Positions 1-8,626 are shown, numbered from the stretch's first letter. The stretch: DNA of 38,893 nt from Treponema sp. JC4 (GCF_000260795.1 NZ_AJGU01000024.1:1-38893), one strand, 5' to 3'. The notes: generated by a model from the sequence alone, not told the origin. A program made the numbers and translations.

Positions 1-405
1 AATTTCTGCGCCGCAATGATTTACGATGCAGGCTTCCTTGGAATTGATCCGGAACTTCTTGCTGCTACAAACCTTACAGAAGAGCAGAAAGAGGCTATTA
101 AAGAGCACGTTAAACTTGCAGAAAAACATCTGGAATTCGTTCCAAAGAAATTCTGGTCTGTATTTGAAGATGCTGCCATGAAGCACCACGAAAATATGGA
201 CGGAACAGGTTATCCAAACGGACTTAAGGGCGACGAAATCCCACAGATTGCCCGCCTTATCCACGTTGCAGAATCTTTCGTTTCACTTTCAAGTAAACGA
301 AATTACCGCGAGACCATGGATAAAGAGACTGCCATCGCTAAACTCCGCGAGCAGCCTCAGTTCTACGACCCAACCGTTGTAGACGTTTTGGATCAGATTG
401 TATAG
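1..405 (+). CDS. HD-GYP domain protein, C-terminal part (5' end outside window)
   Basis: The reading frame is open from base 1, so the true start lies upstream and 134 residues are visible. They contain the second half of an HD-GYP domain: the HHE segment followed by DGTGYPNGLKGDEIP matches the family's HHE...DGxGYP signature. HD-GYP proteins usually hydrolyse cyclic di-GMP, and the metal-binding first half (HD) is outside the window. Family membership is clear; that this copy is an active phosphodiesterase is inference. The gene ends with TAG and is followed by a long palindrome rather than a gene in the same operon. Confidence 0.85.
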   Translation, partial: NFCAAMIYDAGFLGIDPELLAATNLTEEQKEAIKEHVKLAEKHLEFVPKKFWSVFEDAAMKHHENMDGTGYPNGLKGDEIPQIARLIHVAESFVSLSSKRNYRETMDKETAIAKLREQPQFYDPTVVDVLDQIV

Positions 406-431
406 GAAAAAATAGCTGAAGTTTGGTAAAG

Positions 432-546
432 GCAAAACCAGAGCAAAGGTTCGCGTTTTGCGAAGCATTGAACGCTGGAAATGTATAATAATTTCCAATC
501 AGCGTTCTCGGCGTAGCAAAATGCGGTTCTTTGCGTAAGGTTTTGC
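432..546. repeat. long imperfect palindrome in the HD-GYP / DUF4015 gap
   Basis: The two arms begin GCAAAACC and end GGTTTTGC. They match over about 50 bases each with interruptions: AGCAAAGG-TTCGC-GTTTTGC on the left against GCAAAAT-GCGG-TTCTTTGCG on the right, then GAACGCTGGAAAT against ATTTCCAATCAGCGTTC around a short AT loop. It would form one long hairpin as RNA or a cruciform as DNA. It has no T-run typical of a simple terminator on the + strand before the TTTTTTTT at 549-556. It is not a copy of families A, B or C in this window, although the design is similar. Confidence 0.7.
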
Positions 547-592
547 AATTTTTTTTACTTAACTAACGAAATTTTTTGCCGATACAAGAAGT

Positions 593-2962
593 ATGATAGT
601 TCTACTTTTTGTACTCGGCTTTTTATTTATAAACGTACCAGCATTCGCACAGGAGACCTCTTCTCAGAGCGTAAAACCTCTCTATCAACTTCCCGACCGC
701 GTTGTGCCTCTTGATGAAAAGGATTCAAGCCTTTCAAACTTCATCGTTGGCTCGGATAACGGACTTTTTAAAATCACTTCTAATAATAACGCAATTCCTC
801 TCTGGACAGAGGGACGAGTAGACCAGATTGTTCAGGTAAATCTTGCTACAGAAAAAAAGCATCTTACTCCCTGCTGGATTATGCGCACTACAAAGGGCAT
901 TATTTTTACTTCCGACCTTGAACACTTTGAAGAGCGCAACGAAGGACTTTCCTTCCTCACAATCAAAAAATATAAGGACAAGCAGACTTCTCTTGAAAAA
1001 CAGATTCAGGAGCTCAAGGATATCTGCGTAAACCCTGTTAACAACAATCAGATTGTAACCGCCACAAAAGACAATGTTTTCTACACAAAAGACGCAGGCC
1101 GTTCCTGGAAAGCACTCGGTTCAACAAGCCGCAATACCCCGGGCGTAAAAGCCGTTGCTGTTGCTACAATTCAGGGCGAAACAGTTGTATTTATGAGTCA
1201 TCCTATTTTCGGACTTTCCTACACATTCCCGGACAGAAAAAATCCAGTCTGGACAGATGTATCTGCCGGTTTTGAAATCATGCCTTCTCTCAGCTCGCCT
1301 GATGAAATTGCAGACATTCTTCCTATAGTACGCACCCGCGCTGACGGTTCTGTTTTCACAGAAATTTATATTTCCCAGACCTATCTGCCCCGCCTTTACC
1401 GCTTCAACTGGGATGAAATGCGGGCTGAACTCATTTACAAGGGAGACACTCCTGCCGCAACCATCGACGGACTTACATCTATAGACAACGTAATTCTCTA
1501 TACAACCCTGGAAGGCTTCGGCTCAGTTGATATTGAATCTTTGACCTCGCCTGGAGTTCCAGCCCGTTTTGCAGACTGGAACGAAGCCTTTTCAAAGGTT
1601 CCAGGCATGATAAACACAGCCTGGATTCCAACCGGCCGCTCAGGCTTTGCAAAAGGCCTCCTCCTCAACGAACTCTGGCTCCTTTACCCAGGCACAGTAA
1701 ATTCCCCATACGCAGAAGTTGCTAACGGACGCAAGTGTATTTATGCCTCTGCCTACCAGTGCCGCAATCAGGCTGGAATCGACAAGTACATCAGCGCAGT
1801 AAAAGACCGCAACATGAACGGTCTTGTAATCGATATGAAGGATGACTATGGTCTTCTCCGCTACGATTCAAAAAATCCAGACGTACTTGCAAAAGCAAAA
1901 ACTTCAATGTATGCAATCAACCTGGACGATTTTATCAGCCAGTTCAAAAAAGAAAATATCTATATGGTTGCCCGCATCGTAACCTTTAAGGACCGCTCAC
2001 TGGCTTCTTACGCAGGCGGAAAATACGCAGTCTGGGATTACAAGCTCAAAAAGCCTTGGCTTGGCACAAAGGGTATGGAAGACGTTCTCGACGAAGAAGG
2101 AAATCCTACCGGCGAGCAGCAGATGGGCTATTACGACGAAAACTGGGTAGACCCTTATTCAGAAGAAGTCTGGGAATATAACATCGAAGTTGCAAAAGAG
2201 CTTATCGAACGCGGCTTTGACGAAATTCAGTTTGACTATATCCGCTTCCCGACCGACGGCCTCAATCTGGGAAATGCCACCTACCGCTGGCGTAGCCCTG
2301 GCATGGACAAGGAAAGTGCCCTCATCAGCTTCCTCTCTTACGCCCGTGAAAACATCGACGCGCCAATTGGCATCGACATTTACGGCGCTAACGGCTGGTA
2401 CCGCTCAGGCACCCGCACAGGCCAGGACGCCGAAATGCTGGCAGAATACGTGGACGTAATCGGCCCAATGTTCTACCCGAGCCACTTCGAGCAGACCTTT
2501 ATGAACTATCCGCCTGCAGAAGACCGCACCTACCGCATTTACTATTACGGCTCATACCGAAATACAATTCTCTGCCGCAACCGTGCCATCATCCGCCCCT
2601 GGATTCAGAGCTTCTACCTTGGCGTAAGCTACGACCGCCTCTATTACAACTCTGACTACATCAAGCGCGAATTCTACGGCACCCGCGACTCAATCAACCG
2701 CGGCTATATGTGCTGGAACAACGGCGGCGACTACACGACAACTCCAGCCGACGTGGGCACCGAGCCCTACGTTGGAAAAACCCCTGAAGCCGCAGAAAGT
2801 GTGCCAAAGCCAGCAGTCGGACTTGCCGAAAAGCCAAAGTTTGTGGACACAGGCCTTTCCATTCTGGATACAATTCTGCCACAGTCCCTTGAAGACGATA
2901 TAAAAGGCGGTTATTTTCCATTCCTTATGACGCCGGCTCTTCCCATTTTGCCCTCAAAATAA
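593..2962 (+). CDS. secreted beta-propeller plus DUF4015 (putative glycoside hydrolase) protein
   Basis: A 789-residue exported protein. Residues 1-20 are a hydrophobic signal peptide ending AFAQ, with an unusually bare n-region (no K or R). The only in-frame alternative upstream is blocked by a stop at 560, so ATG 593 stands, with AAGAAG just upstream. Residues about 40-375 look like a propeller: GSDNGLFKIT and an Asp-box (YTKDAGRSWKAL), as in sialidase/BNR-type repeats. Residues about 380-720 match DUF4015, a TIM-barrel family annotated as putative glycosyl hydrolase (VIDMKDDYG, ARIVTFKD, FDEIQFDYIRFPTDG). The acidic residues in those motifs are candidate catalytic positions by family analogy. 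The substrate is unknown. It ends 13 bases before mnmE. Confidence 0.75.
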   Translation: MIVLLFVLGFLFINVPAFAQETSSQSVKPLYQLPDRVVPLDEKDSSLSNFIVGSDNGLFKITSNNNAIPLWTEGRVDQIVQVNLATEKKHLTPCWIMRTTKGIIFTSDLEHFEERNEGLSFLTIKKYKDKQTSLEKQIQELKDICVNPVNNNQIVTATKDNVFYTKDAGRSWKALGSTSRNTPGVKAVAVATIQGETVVFMSHPIFGLSYTFPDRKNPVWTDVSAGFEIMPSLSSPDEIADILPIVRTRADGSVFTEIYISQTYLPRLYRFNWDEMRAELIYKGDTPAATIDGLTSIDNVILYTTLEGFGSVDIESLTSPGVPARFADWNEAFSKVPGMINTAWIPTGRSGFAKGLLLNELWLLYPGTVNSPYAEVANGRKCIYASAYQCRNQAGIDKYISAVKDRNMNGLVIDMKDDYGLLRYDSKNPDVLAKAKTSMYAINLDDFISQFKKENIYMVARIVTFKDRSLASYAGGKYAVWDYKLKKPWLGTKGMEDVLDEEGNPTGEQQMGYYDENWVDPYSEEVWEYNIEVAKELIERGFDEIQFDYIRFPTDGLNLGNATYRWRSPGMDKESALISFLSYARENIDAPIGIDIYGANGWYRSGTRTGQDAEMLAEYVDVIGPMFYPSHFEQTFMNYPPAEDRTYRIYYYGSYRNTILCRNRAIIRPWIQSFYLGVSYDRLYYNSDYIKREFYGTRDSINRGYMCWNNGGDYTTTPADVGTEPYVGKTPEAAESVPKPAVGLAEKPKFVDTGLSILDTILPQSLEDDIKGGYFPFLMTPALPILPSK

Positions 2963-2963
2963 G

Positions 2964-2969
2964 TAAAAT
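2964..2969 (+). promoter_or_regulatory. -10 box of mnmE, predicted leaderless start
   Basis: TAAAAT lies right after the stop of the preceding gene and ends 6 nt before the mnmE ATG. There is no Shine-Dalgarno in between (GAGCCT). A start site 6-8 nt after the box would fall at the ATG. No good -35 is visible. Confidence 0.4.
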
Positions 2970-2975
2970 GAGCCT

Positions 2976-4505
2976 ATGACTATAGGCTCCTACACACCGG
3001 AAGAAGCAATTTCCTCAATCGCAACAGCCCTGGCTCCCGCAGCTCTGGGCATTGTTCGTTTAAGCGGCAAAAACTGCATCGAATTAGTAAGCAAAGTTTT
3101 CTCGCGCCCCAAGGCACTGCTGGCCGCCCCGGGAAATACATTGGTGTACGGGTGGATACAGGAAGGAGGGGAATCTCAAACCACTTCGTTGCGAAGCGAC
3201 GAAGTGCTAGTGGGTTCAAGTACGCTGAAAACTGTAGAACCAATTACGACCCACGACCCCCGCAAAACCCCAAAACGCATAGATGAGGTTATGTTGGCTG
3301 TATACCGCGCACCAAAATCCTTTACCGGTGAAGACATGGTCGAGATTTTCTGCCATGGAGGCCCTGCCGTTGTTACGGCAATTCAGACTCTCATGCTTAA
3401 ATCCGGCTTCCGTCAGGCACTACGCGGTGAATACACCTTCCGCGCCTACATCAACGGAAAAACCGACCTTACAAAGGCCGAAGCCGTAAAAGAAATTATA
3501 GACAGCCACACAGATGCAGGCCGCAGCCACGCCGTGGGCCGCCTTTCAGGCTCACTTTTTGAAGAAATCGACAGCATCAAAAAACTAATTATAGACACAC
3601 TTGCTTCAATAGAAGTAGAAATTGAATACCCTGAAGACGAGGAAACAATTGCCGACACCTTTGACCGCAAGGATATAGAACTTGCCCGAGACCGCCTTCA
3701 GACTCTTGCCGACAGCTGGAAGGGCGAAAAACTCTACCAGGACGGAGCCCGAGTTGTTCTTGCAGGCCGCACCAACGCCGGAAAATCTTCGCTTTTCAAT
3801 GCAATTTTGAAGGAAGAACGCGCAATTGTAAGTGACATAGAAGGAACCACCCGCGACTGGCTGGAAAGCTGGGCAAGTATTAATGGAATTCCGGTTCGTT
3901 TGTTTGATACAGCAGGTCTCCGAGAAACTGACGATGTAATTGAAGCTCAGGGAGTAGAGCTCAGCCGAAACCTTGCCAGCGATGCAGATGTAGTTTTGTA
4001 TTTAATAGACAGCACTACAAAACCGACAGCGGAAGACGAAGAATTCATAAAAAACTGCAAGGAACCCCTTATTGTGGTTTGGACTAAGTCTGACAAGAAC
4101 CAGGCTGGGGGCGTTGCGGGGGTATCCCCCGCAGAGAGGGTAGCGGAAGACGGCTTGCCGGCTGCAGCTAGGGGGATTCTTCCCCCTCCTCTACAAGTAC
4201 AGATTTCTTCTAAAACCGGCACCGGCATTCCACTACTTTTCGCGCAGATTGCCAAAATCCTTACTTCGGGACTGACCACCGACCGCGAGCAGGCTGGACT
4301 TGGTTCGGCACGCCAGCGCGACTCCGTTGCAGAAGCCCTGGAAAACGTAAAGCACGCACTTATCAGTGCAGACGATAACTATACTCTGGATGCTGTTGTT
4401 CAGGATCTGGAAGAAGCCCTGGACTGCCTTGGCGAAGTAACCGGTGATGTAACTCCGGACGACGTTTTGGGCAGCATTTTTGCAAACTTTTGTGTCGGCA
4501 AGTAG
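2976..4505 (+). CDS. mnmE: tRNA-5-carboxymethylaminomethyluridine modification GTPase MnmE
   Basis: MnmE with MnmG modifies the wobble uridine (U34) of certain tRNAs in the cytoplasm. Visible are the N-terminal folate-binding domain (FTGEDMVEIFCHGG), the helical domain, the G domain with Walker A GRTNAGKS at residues 264-271, GTTRD and DTAG, and the family's C-terminal FCVGK with the conserved Cys506. At 509 residues it is about 50 longer than E. coli MnmE (454). By alignment from memory, the excess lies at residues about 63-100 and at about 18 extra residues after TKSD in the G domain. Both regions coincide with DNA palindromes and have low-complexity, non-family sequence. Core motifs are intact, so the enzyme is probably functional. 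The start has a -10 box 6 nt upstream and no ribosome-binding site. Confidence 0.96.
   Translation: MTIGSYTPEEAISSIATALAPAALGIVRLSGKNCIELVSKVFSRPKALLAAPGNTLVYGWIQEGGESQTTSLRSDEVLVGSSTLKTVEPITTHDPRKTPKRIDEVMLAVYRAPKSFTGEDMVEIFCHGGPAVVTAIQTLMLKSGFRQALRGEYTFRAYINGKTDLTKAEAVKEIIDSHTDAGRSHAVGRLSGSLFEEIDSIKKLIIDTLASIEVEIEYPEDEETIADTFDRKDIELARDRLQTLADSWKGEKLYQDGARVVLAGRTNAGKSSLFNAILKEERAIVSDIEGTTRDWLESWASINGIPVRLFDTAGLRETDDVIEAQGVELSRNLASDADVVLYLIDSTTKPTAEDEEFIKNCKEPLIVVWTKSDKNQAGGVAGVSPAERVAEDGLPAAARGILPPPLQVQISSKTGTGIPLLFAQIAKILTSGLTTDREQAGLGSARQRDSVAEALENVKHALISADDNYTLDAVVQDLEEALDCLGEVTGDVTPDDVLGSIFANFCVGK
3162..3275 (+). repeat. in-frame palindromic insert in mnmE, N-terminal domain
   Basis: This stretch encodes about 38 residues absent from typical MnmE, placed just before the RIDEVML strand. 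Its core is a perfect inverted repeat, CACTTCGT (3182-3189) and ACGAAGTG (3199-3206), around TGCGAAGCG. It keeps the reading frame. Insert boundaries are inferred by comparison with remembered E. coli MnmE and may be off by several residues. Confidence 0.5.
4105..4195 (+). repeat. in-frame multi-hairpin insert in mnmE, G domain
   Basis: This is a GC-rich segment within the loop after the G4 motif TKSD. It holds the perfect palindrome TGCGGGGGTATCCCCCGCA (4115-4133), a GCCGGC core at about 4158-4163, and AGGGGGA / TCCCCCT (4170-4176 / 4181-4187). The encoded residues (GGVAGVSPAERVAEDGL and onward) do not resemble MnmE. It makes the loop roughly 18 residues longer than in E. coli. The frame is preserved, as in the palindromic elements known within Rickettsia genes. 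Confidence 0.55.
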
Positions 4506-4526
4506 CCAGTACACAGGAGAATTATT

Positions 4527-6395
4527 ATGAAGCCATATTATTTGAAAACACCGCGGCTGGAACTTGTTCCAATGACAAGTGAATTTTTGCAGACAGCTCA
4601 CGCTTATGCATCTGACCCTTTAATCACAAAAATGATGACATTTTTGCCAAGCGATTCGCTGGAAGATACGCAGAAATTTATCAGGGAATGCGAGGCTCAG
4701 TGGCACAGCGAAAATCAGACTGACTTTCAGTATGCAATTTTGTATAAAAAACAGCATATCGGTGGCATTTCCTTTACGATTTTAGAGGGACAGAATGCCG
4801 AACTGGGCTGGATTATTCAGAAGACATTTCAGGGCAATGGCTATGCGGCAGAAGCGGCTCAGGCTCTGATTGAATGGGGAAGCAAAAACCTTAAAATCAA
4901 AAAATACATTGCTCACTGCGATGCAGAAAATATTGCCTCTTACAAAACCATGGAAAACCTGGGAATGAAGAGGGTTTCTTTAACTGGTGGACGTTTTAAT
5001 AAGGCAAATCCGGCAGAAGAACGTCAGGAATATATGTACGAAATGGAAGTTTCAAAAGCGCCTAAGGGCTCCCTTCCAATGCACAAGCTCTGCCTGCCTC
5101 TGGTTCTGGAACAGTTTTTCCGTATTCTGGTTGGTTCTGCAGATACCGTAATGCTTAGTGCCTACTCGGGTGCTGCGGTTGCGGGCGTCGGTCTTATGAC
5201 CCAGTATGTTTTCTTTTTGATGCTGCTTTTCAGCGTGATTACAACGGGAACTACAATTGTGCTGGCCCAGTATATCGGGGCTAAAAAGTCAAAGCAGGAG
5301 CTTAATCACGTTGCGAATGCCTCTACCGTTATGATTATGTCGCTGGGCGTGCTTTTGACAGCGCTGGTATTCTTCGGAACAAAGCCCCTTTTGAGCTGCT
5401 ATACTCTGGAGGATGAAGTTCGTAAGTCCGCCTTTGACTACTTTGTGATTTTTGGCGGAATCGGTGCTATTTTTAATGCGGGCAGCCTTTTGCAGTCGGC
5501 AATCCTGCGCGCTTACGGTTATACAAAGCAGGCTCTTTACGTGACCTTTGTTGCAAATGTAATCAACGTTGTGGGAAATGCCCTTTCTTTGTACGGCTTC
5601 TTCGGCTTCCCGATTCTTGGCGTAAAGGGTGTTGCAGGCGCTTCCCTTGTTTCAATGATTGTTTCCTGCATTCTGCTTCAGATAATCATAAAGCGGAAAA
5701 AAGACGTGGCTTTCAACCTCAAAACTGTACGCACAACACCGCGCTCTTTCTACAAACTTATCCTTTCAATCGGTGTGCCTACTGCCAGCGAAAGCCTTTC
5801 TTACAATATTTCTCAGATTGTAATTATGGCTATGATTTCCACTCTGGGAACTTACGCAATGTCGGCTCAGGTTTACACGCGAACAATCTGCCAGTACGTT
5901 TACATCGTTGCAATTGGAATGGGGGCTGCCTGCCAGATTAAGGCCGGCTACTTCGTTGGTGCCCAGCAGAGCCAGATTGCCTACAAAAAGATGTTCGGCT
6001 ATTCGCTGGTTGCAACCGCTGTTTCTGTATCGATGATTTCTTTAGTCAACATTTTTGACGCTCCGATAATTTCGATTTTTACAAAGAATCCCGAAGTTTT
6101 CAAACTGGTAAATACACTGCTTCGTTTTTCAATCCTTGTTGAATTCGGCCGCTCGCTCAACCTCATCTGGATTGGCGGTCTTAAGGGTGCCGGTGATATC
6201 CGCTTCCCGGTTTTGTACGGAATGTTCTCTAACTGGTGTATTATGGTTTTCTTAAGCTGGCTTTTAGGACTAAAACTTGGCTGGGGCGTTGCAGGCTGCT
6301 GGCTTGGAATCGGCCTGGACGAAACTACCCGCGGAATCGTAATGGTATTCCGCTGGGTTAGTAAGCGCTGGATGTCGAAGGCATTGGTTCGGTAA
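4527..6395 (+). CDS. GNAT acetyltransferase - MATE transporter fusion protein
   Basis: One continuous 622-residue frame with a good ribosome-binding site (GGAG at 4516-4519). Residues 1 to about 175 form a RimJ/RimL-type GNAT domain: TPRLELVPM at the start, the acetyl-CoA loop QGNGYAAEA at residues 102-110, and NIASYKTMENLGMKRV near its end. Residues about 184-622 are a complete MATE-family multidrug/toxic-compound exporter of normal length, starting at the usual first helix (LPLVLEQFFRILVGSADTVM) with about 12 hydrophobic segments. The join KAPKGSLPMHKL is a short linker. GNAT and MATE proteins are normally separate. An acetylate-and-export role is inference; the substrate is unknown. A frameshift or assembly artefact seems unlikely because both halves are complete. 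Confidence 0.88.
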   Translation: MKPYYLKTPRLELVPMTSEFLQTAHAYASDPLITKMMTFLPSDSLEDTQKFIRECEAQWHSENQTDFQYAILYKKQHIGGISFTILEGQNAELGWIIQKTFQGNGYAAEAAQALIEWGSKNLKIKKYIAHCDAENIASYKTMENLGMKRVSLTGGRFNKANPAEERQEYMYEMEVSKAPKGSLPMHKLCLPLVLEQFFRILVGSADTVMLSAYSGAAVAGVGLMTQYVFFLMLLFSVITTGTTIVLAQYIGAKKSKQELNHVANASTVMIMSLGVLLTALVFFGTKPLLSCYTLEDEVRKSAFDYFVIFGGIGAIFNAGSLLQSAILRAYGYTKQALYVTFVANVINVVGNALSLYGFFGFPILGVKGVAGASLVSMIVSCILLQIIIKRKKDVAFNLKTVRTTPRSFYKLILSIGVPTASESLSYNISQIVIMAMISTLGTYAMSAQVYTRTICQYVYIVAIGMGAACQIKAGYFVGAQQSQIAYKKMFGYSLVATAVSVSMISLVNIFDAPIISIFTKNPEVFKLVNTLLRFSILVEFGRSLNLIWIGGLKGAGDIRFPVLYGMFSNWCIMVFLSWLLGLKLGWGVAGCWLGIGLDETTRGIVMVFRWVSKRWMSKALVR

Positions 6396-6418
6396 GAAGA
6401 TTATACAATTAGGAAAAT

Positions 6419-6560
6419 TGGCGCGAGGGAGTAAAGTGTGGGGCAAAAACACTTTATTTGTGGTGGTCGCAATAGCGACCGGTTCTATAGTTACTTTACC
6501 ACAAATAACGTGTAGCGCATTATTGCGCGGTTTTGCACCACACTTTGCGACCGGGAGCCA
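6419..6560 (-). repeat. family A structured element, copy 1 (142 bp)
   Basis: Read on the minus strand it begins TGGCTCCCGGTCGC and ends CTCCCTCGCGCCA, as do the copies at 29018 and 30501. All three are exactly 142 bp. Element pairing: positions 1-4 with 139-142, 15-30 with 113-128, a small GCGC hairpin at 33-46, 48-62 with 98-112, and a hairpin at 81-96. It lies between two convergent genes, after the MATE gene and after the M13 peptidase gene, so it could also stop transcription from either side. Confidence 0.85.
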
Positions 6561-6575
6561 TTTTTTTTAAATGAC

Positions 6576-8600
6576 TTACCAAACCAAAATTCTATTTTCC
6601 GGTGCTAAATACATATTGTCACCAGGCTTTACATCGTAAGTTTTATAGAATTCCTCAAACTGCTGAACAGTTACATTTGTTCTCAAACAAGCCTTTGGAT
6701 GCGGGTCATTAAAAGTATACCAGTAATCTGCTTCCGGAGTCATAACTCTACACCAAACCCTTGCAAAGGCTTCAAAGAACTCTTTGTAATTGAAATTCGG
6801 AAGGCTTTCTGCATGTTTGAGAATGGCCTTTACGCCTGCCATATCTGCAATTGCCTCTGTCTGAACAAGGGCACCCTGAGCCTGCAGGCCTTCCCAGATT
6901 GTAATGCTGTCATAATAAGCAATTAGCTTAGCTGCGCGTTTCTGGAAAGCAGCATAATCGGCCTTTGTCCACCAGTTACTCATGTTTCCGTCCTTATCAA
7001 ACTGGGCACCCTGAGTATCAAAGGCGTGACTGATTTCATGTCCGATTACAGTTCCAATACCACCGAGAAGGGCTTCCTGAGACATTCCTTCATAATAGAA
7101 AGGCTTATCCAGCAAGCCTGGAATAATATTGATAGAGTTTTCTGAAGGCATGTAGAAGGCATTTGCAATAAGAAGCTCTTCTGCTCCCCAAAGTTCTTTA
7201 TCAACTTTACCATTTGTATGAGAACGAATAAGATCTCTGTTATAAGCATCAATAGCTTTCATACAATCGAAGAAGGAAAGTCCTTTTAACTTCAATCCGC
7301 TGTAATCAACCCATTTTTCAGGATAGATAGCATGGATTTTCATATTATCAAGTTTTTCAAGGGCTTTTGCTCTTGTTGCCTCAGAAAGCCAGTCTTCTTC
7401 CTCAAGCATGTTACGGTAAATTGAAATAAGATTTTCACAGATAGCTGTAATATTTTCCTTTAATTTTGAAAGATCATAGCGTGCCAGATAAGCACGGTTC
7501 AAAGGAGTATTAAGCATACTCTGAACTGCTTCAACAGCCATTTTCTGATCAGGTAACCTTCCGCTAGATCCATTAATGATATTCTCTGCATCAAGACAAA
7601 TCTCATAAGCTTTTCTATCCAGAAGATTTGCATAATTATTTACAGTTTTTACAATCAAAATAGTCTTTATCTGCTCAAGATTTTCCTTTTTGTAAATCTT
7701 ATCCACTTCGGCTATGTTTTTGGGAGATATAACCATAAACTCTTTTGCATTTCCATAGCCCATATTTTCGATTAAACGCTTGAGCGGATAATTTTTGCAG
7801 AGAGCGAAAGTTTTTTCCGGTGAATAAATGTTATTTATCTTCTTTATAAAATATGGAGAGTTACCTTCGGCATTAGTATAAGATTTCTTTGCAAGAATTG
7901 CTTCCAGCTTAAGAGTATCATCCAGCATTTTTTCTGCCTGAGTCTCGGAATATCCCAGGCGGGCAAAGAGAGCCTTTGTTCTGTAAAGATAAGCCTGATA
8001 ATATCTGTCGCCGATTTCAGTGCGTTTTTTATACTCAGCTGCATCATCCAGAATAAAAGAGTCATAACCCAGTGAAGCAATATAGGATGAGGAATCATCA
8101 TATTTAGGCAGATTATAAATACTAAAGAACTGATTTACCAGAAATGTTTTATCAGGGTCTGTGATAAAATCAGAAAGCTGGTCAATTGTAGTAATTCCCG
8201 TAATCTGGCTGATAATATCCTCAACAGGCTTCAACCCCAGTGCATTTCTTGCATCCCAGTCCAAGATTGCCTTATACAAGGAACGAACGTTTTCTGCATC
8301 AATTCCCGGAATGTTCTGATTTGTAAGAACTTCAAGAATATTCTTCTGAATAGCATCTTCTACTTCTGCAAAAGAACTGTAATCCCTTTTTCCTTCAGGA
8401 ATGTCAGTATTCTTAAGCCAGTCATAATTAACATACAGCTGGAAGTCTTCTTTTGGCGAAGGCTTCTGAGCCTTCATAACATTTTCTTTAATAAGGCTGT
8501 TTATCCAGGGTTTTCCACCGCCATAATTTTTTTCAGGCTGGGCAAATACTGCACTTACAAAAAACAGGGCAGCCAGGGCAGTAAAAAGTTTTTTCTTCAT
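6576..8600 (-). CDS. secreted M13-family zinc metallopeptidase (neprilysin/PepO type)
   Basis: I start at ATG 8600, 63 bases inside the longest frame, because it is preceded by AAGGAG and begins a classic signal peptide (MKKKLFTALAALFFVSAVFA-Q). The 674-residue product has the M13 signatures: NAFYMPSENSINI, the zinc motif HEISH at residues 521-525, the third ligand in EAIADMAG (Glu582), and a C-terminal CLRTNVTV...ILVW segment close to the family end. M13 enzymes cut small peptides; in oral bacteria relatives act outside the cytoplasm. Length matches the family (about 630-700). Export to the periplasm is likely; no lipobox is present. It is transcribed alone from the promoter at 8627-8655. 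Confidence 0.93.
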   Translation of the reverse strand: MKKKLFTALAALFFVSAVFAQPEKNYGGGKPWINSLIKENVMKAQKPSPKEDFQLYVNYDWLKNTDIPEGKRDYSSFAEVEDAIQKNILEVLTNQNIPGIDAENVRSLYKAILDWDARNALGLKPVEDIISQITGITTIDQLSDFITDPDKTFLVNQFFSIYNLPKYDDSSSYIASLGYDSFILDDAAEYKKRTEIGDRYYQAYLYRTKALFARLGYSETQAEKMLDDTLKLEAILAKKSYTNAEGNSPYFIKKINNIYSPEKTFALCKNYPLKRLIENMGYGNAKEFMVISPKNIAEVDKIYKKENLEQIKTILIVKTVNNYANLLDRKAYEICLDAENIINGSSGRLPDQKMAVEAVQSMLNTPLNRAYLARYDLSKLKENITAICENLISIYRNMLEEEDWLSEATRAKALEKLDNMKIHAIYPEKWVDYSGLKLKGLSFFDCMKAIDAYNRDLIRSHTNGKVDKELWGAEELLIANAFYMPSENSINIIPGLLDKPFYYEGMSQEALLGGIGTVIGHEISHAFDTQGAQFDKDGNMSNWWTKADYAAFQKRAAKLIAYYDSITIWEGLQAQGALVQTEAIADMAGVKAILKHAESLPNFNYKEFFEAFARVWCRVMTPEADYWYTFNDPHPKACLRTNVTVQQFEEFYKTYDVKPGDNMYLAPENRILVW

Positions 8601-8626
8601 AGATTTTCTCCTTTTAATATAACAAT

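Noticed and set aside
4105-4195. The mnmE insert considered as an intein or intron
   Set aside because: It is far too short, stays in frame, and has no splicing motifs or intron catalytic core.
6419-6560. Family A element read as a tRNA-like or riboswitch RNA
   Set aside because: There is no acceptor stem/CCA or T-loop, and no constant position upstream of a gene class. The structure is real but neither label fits.
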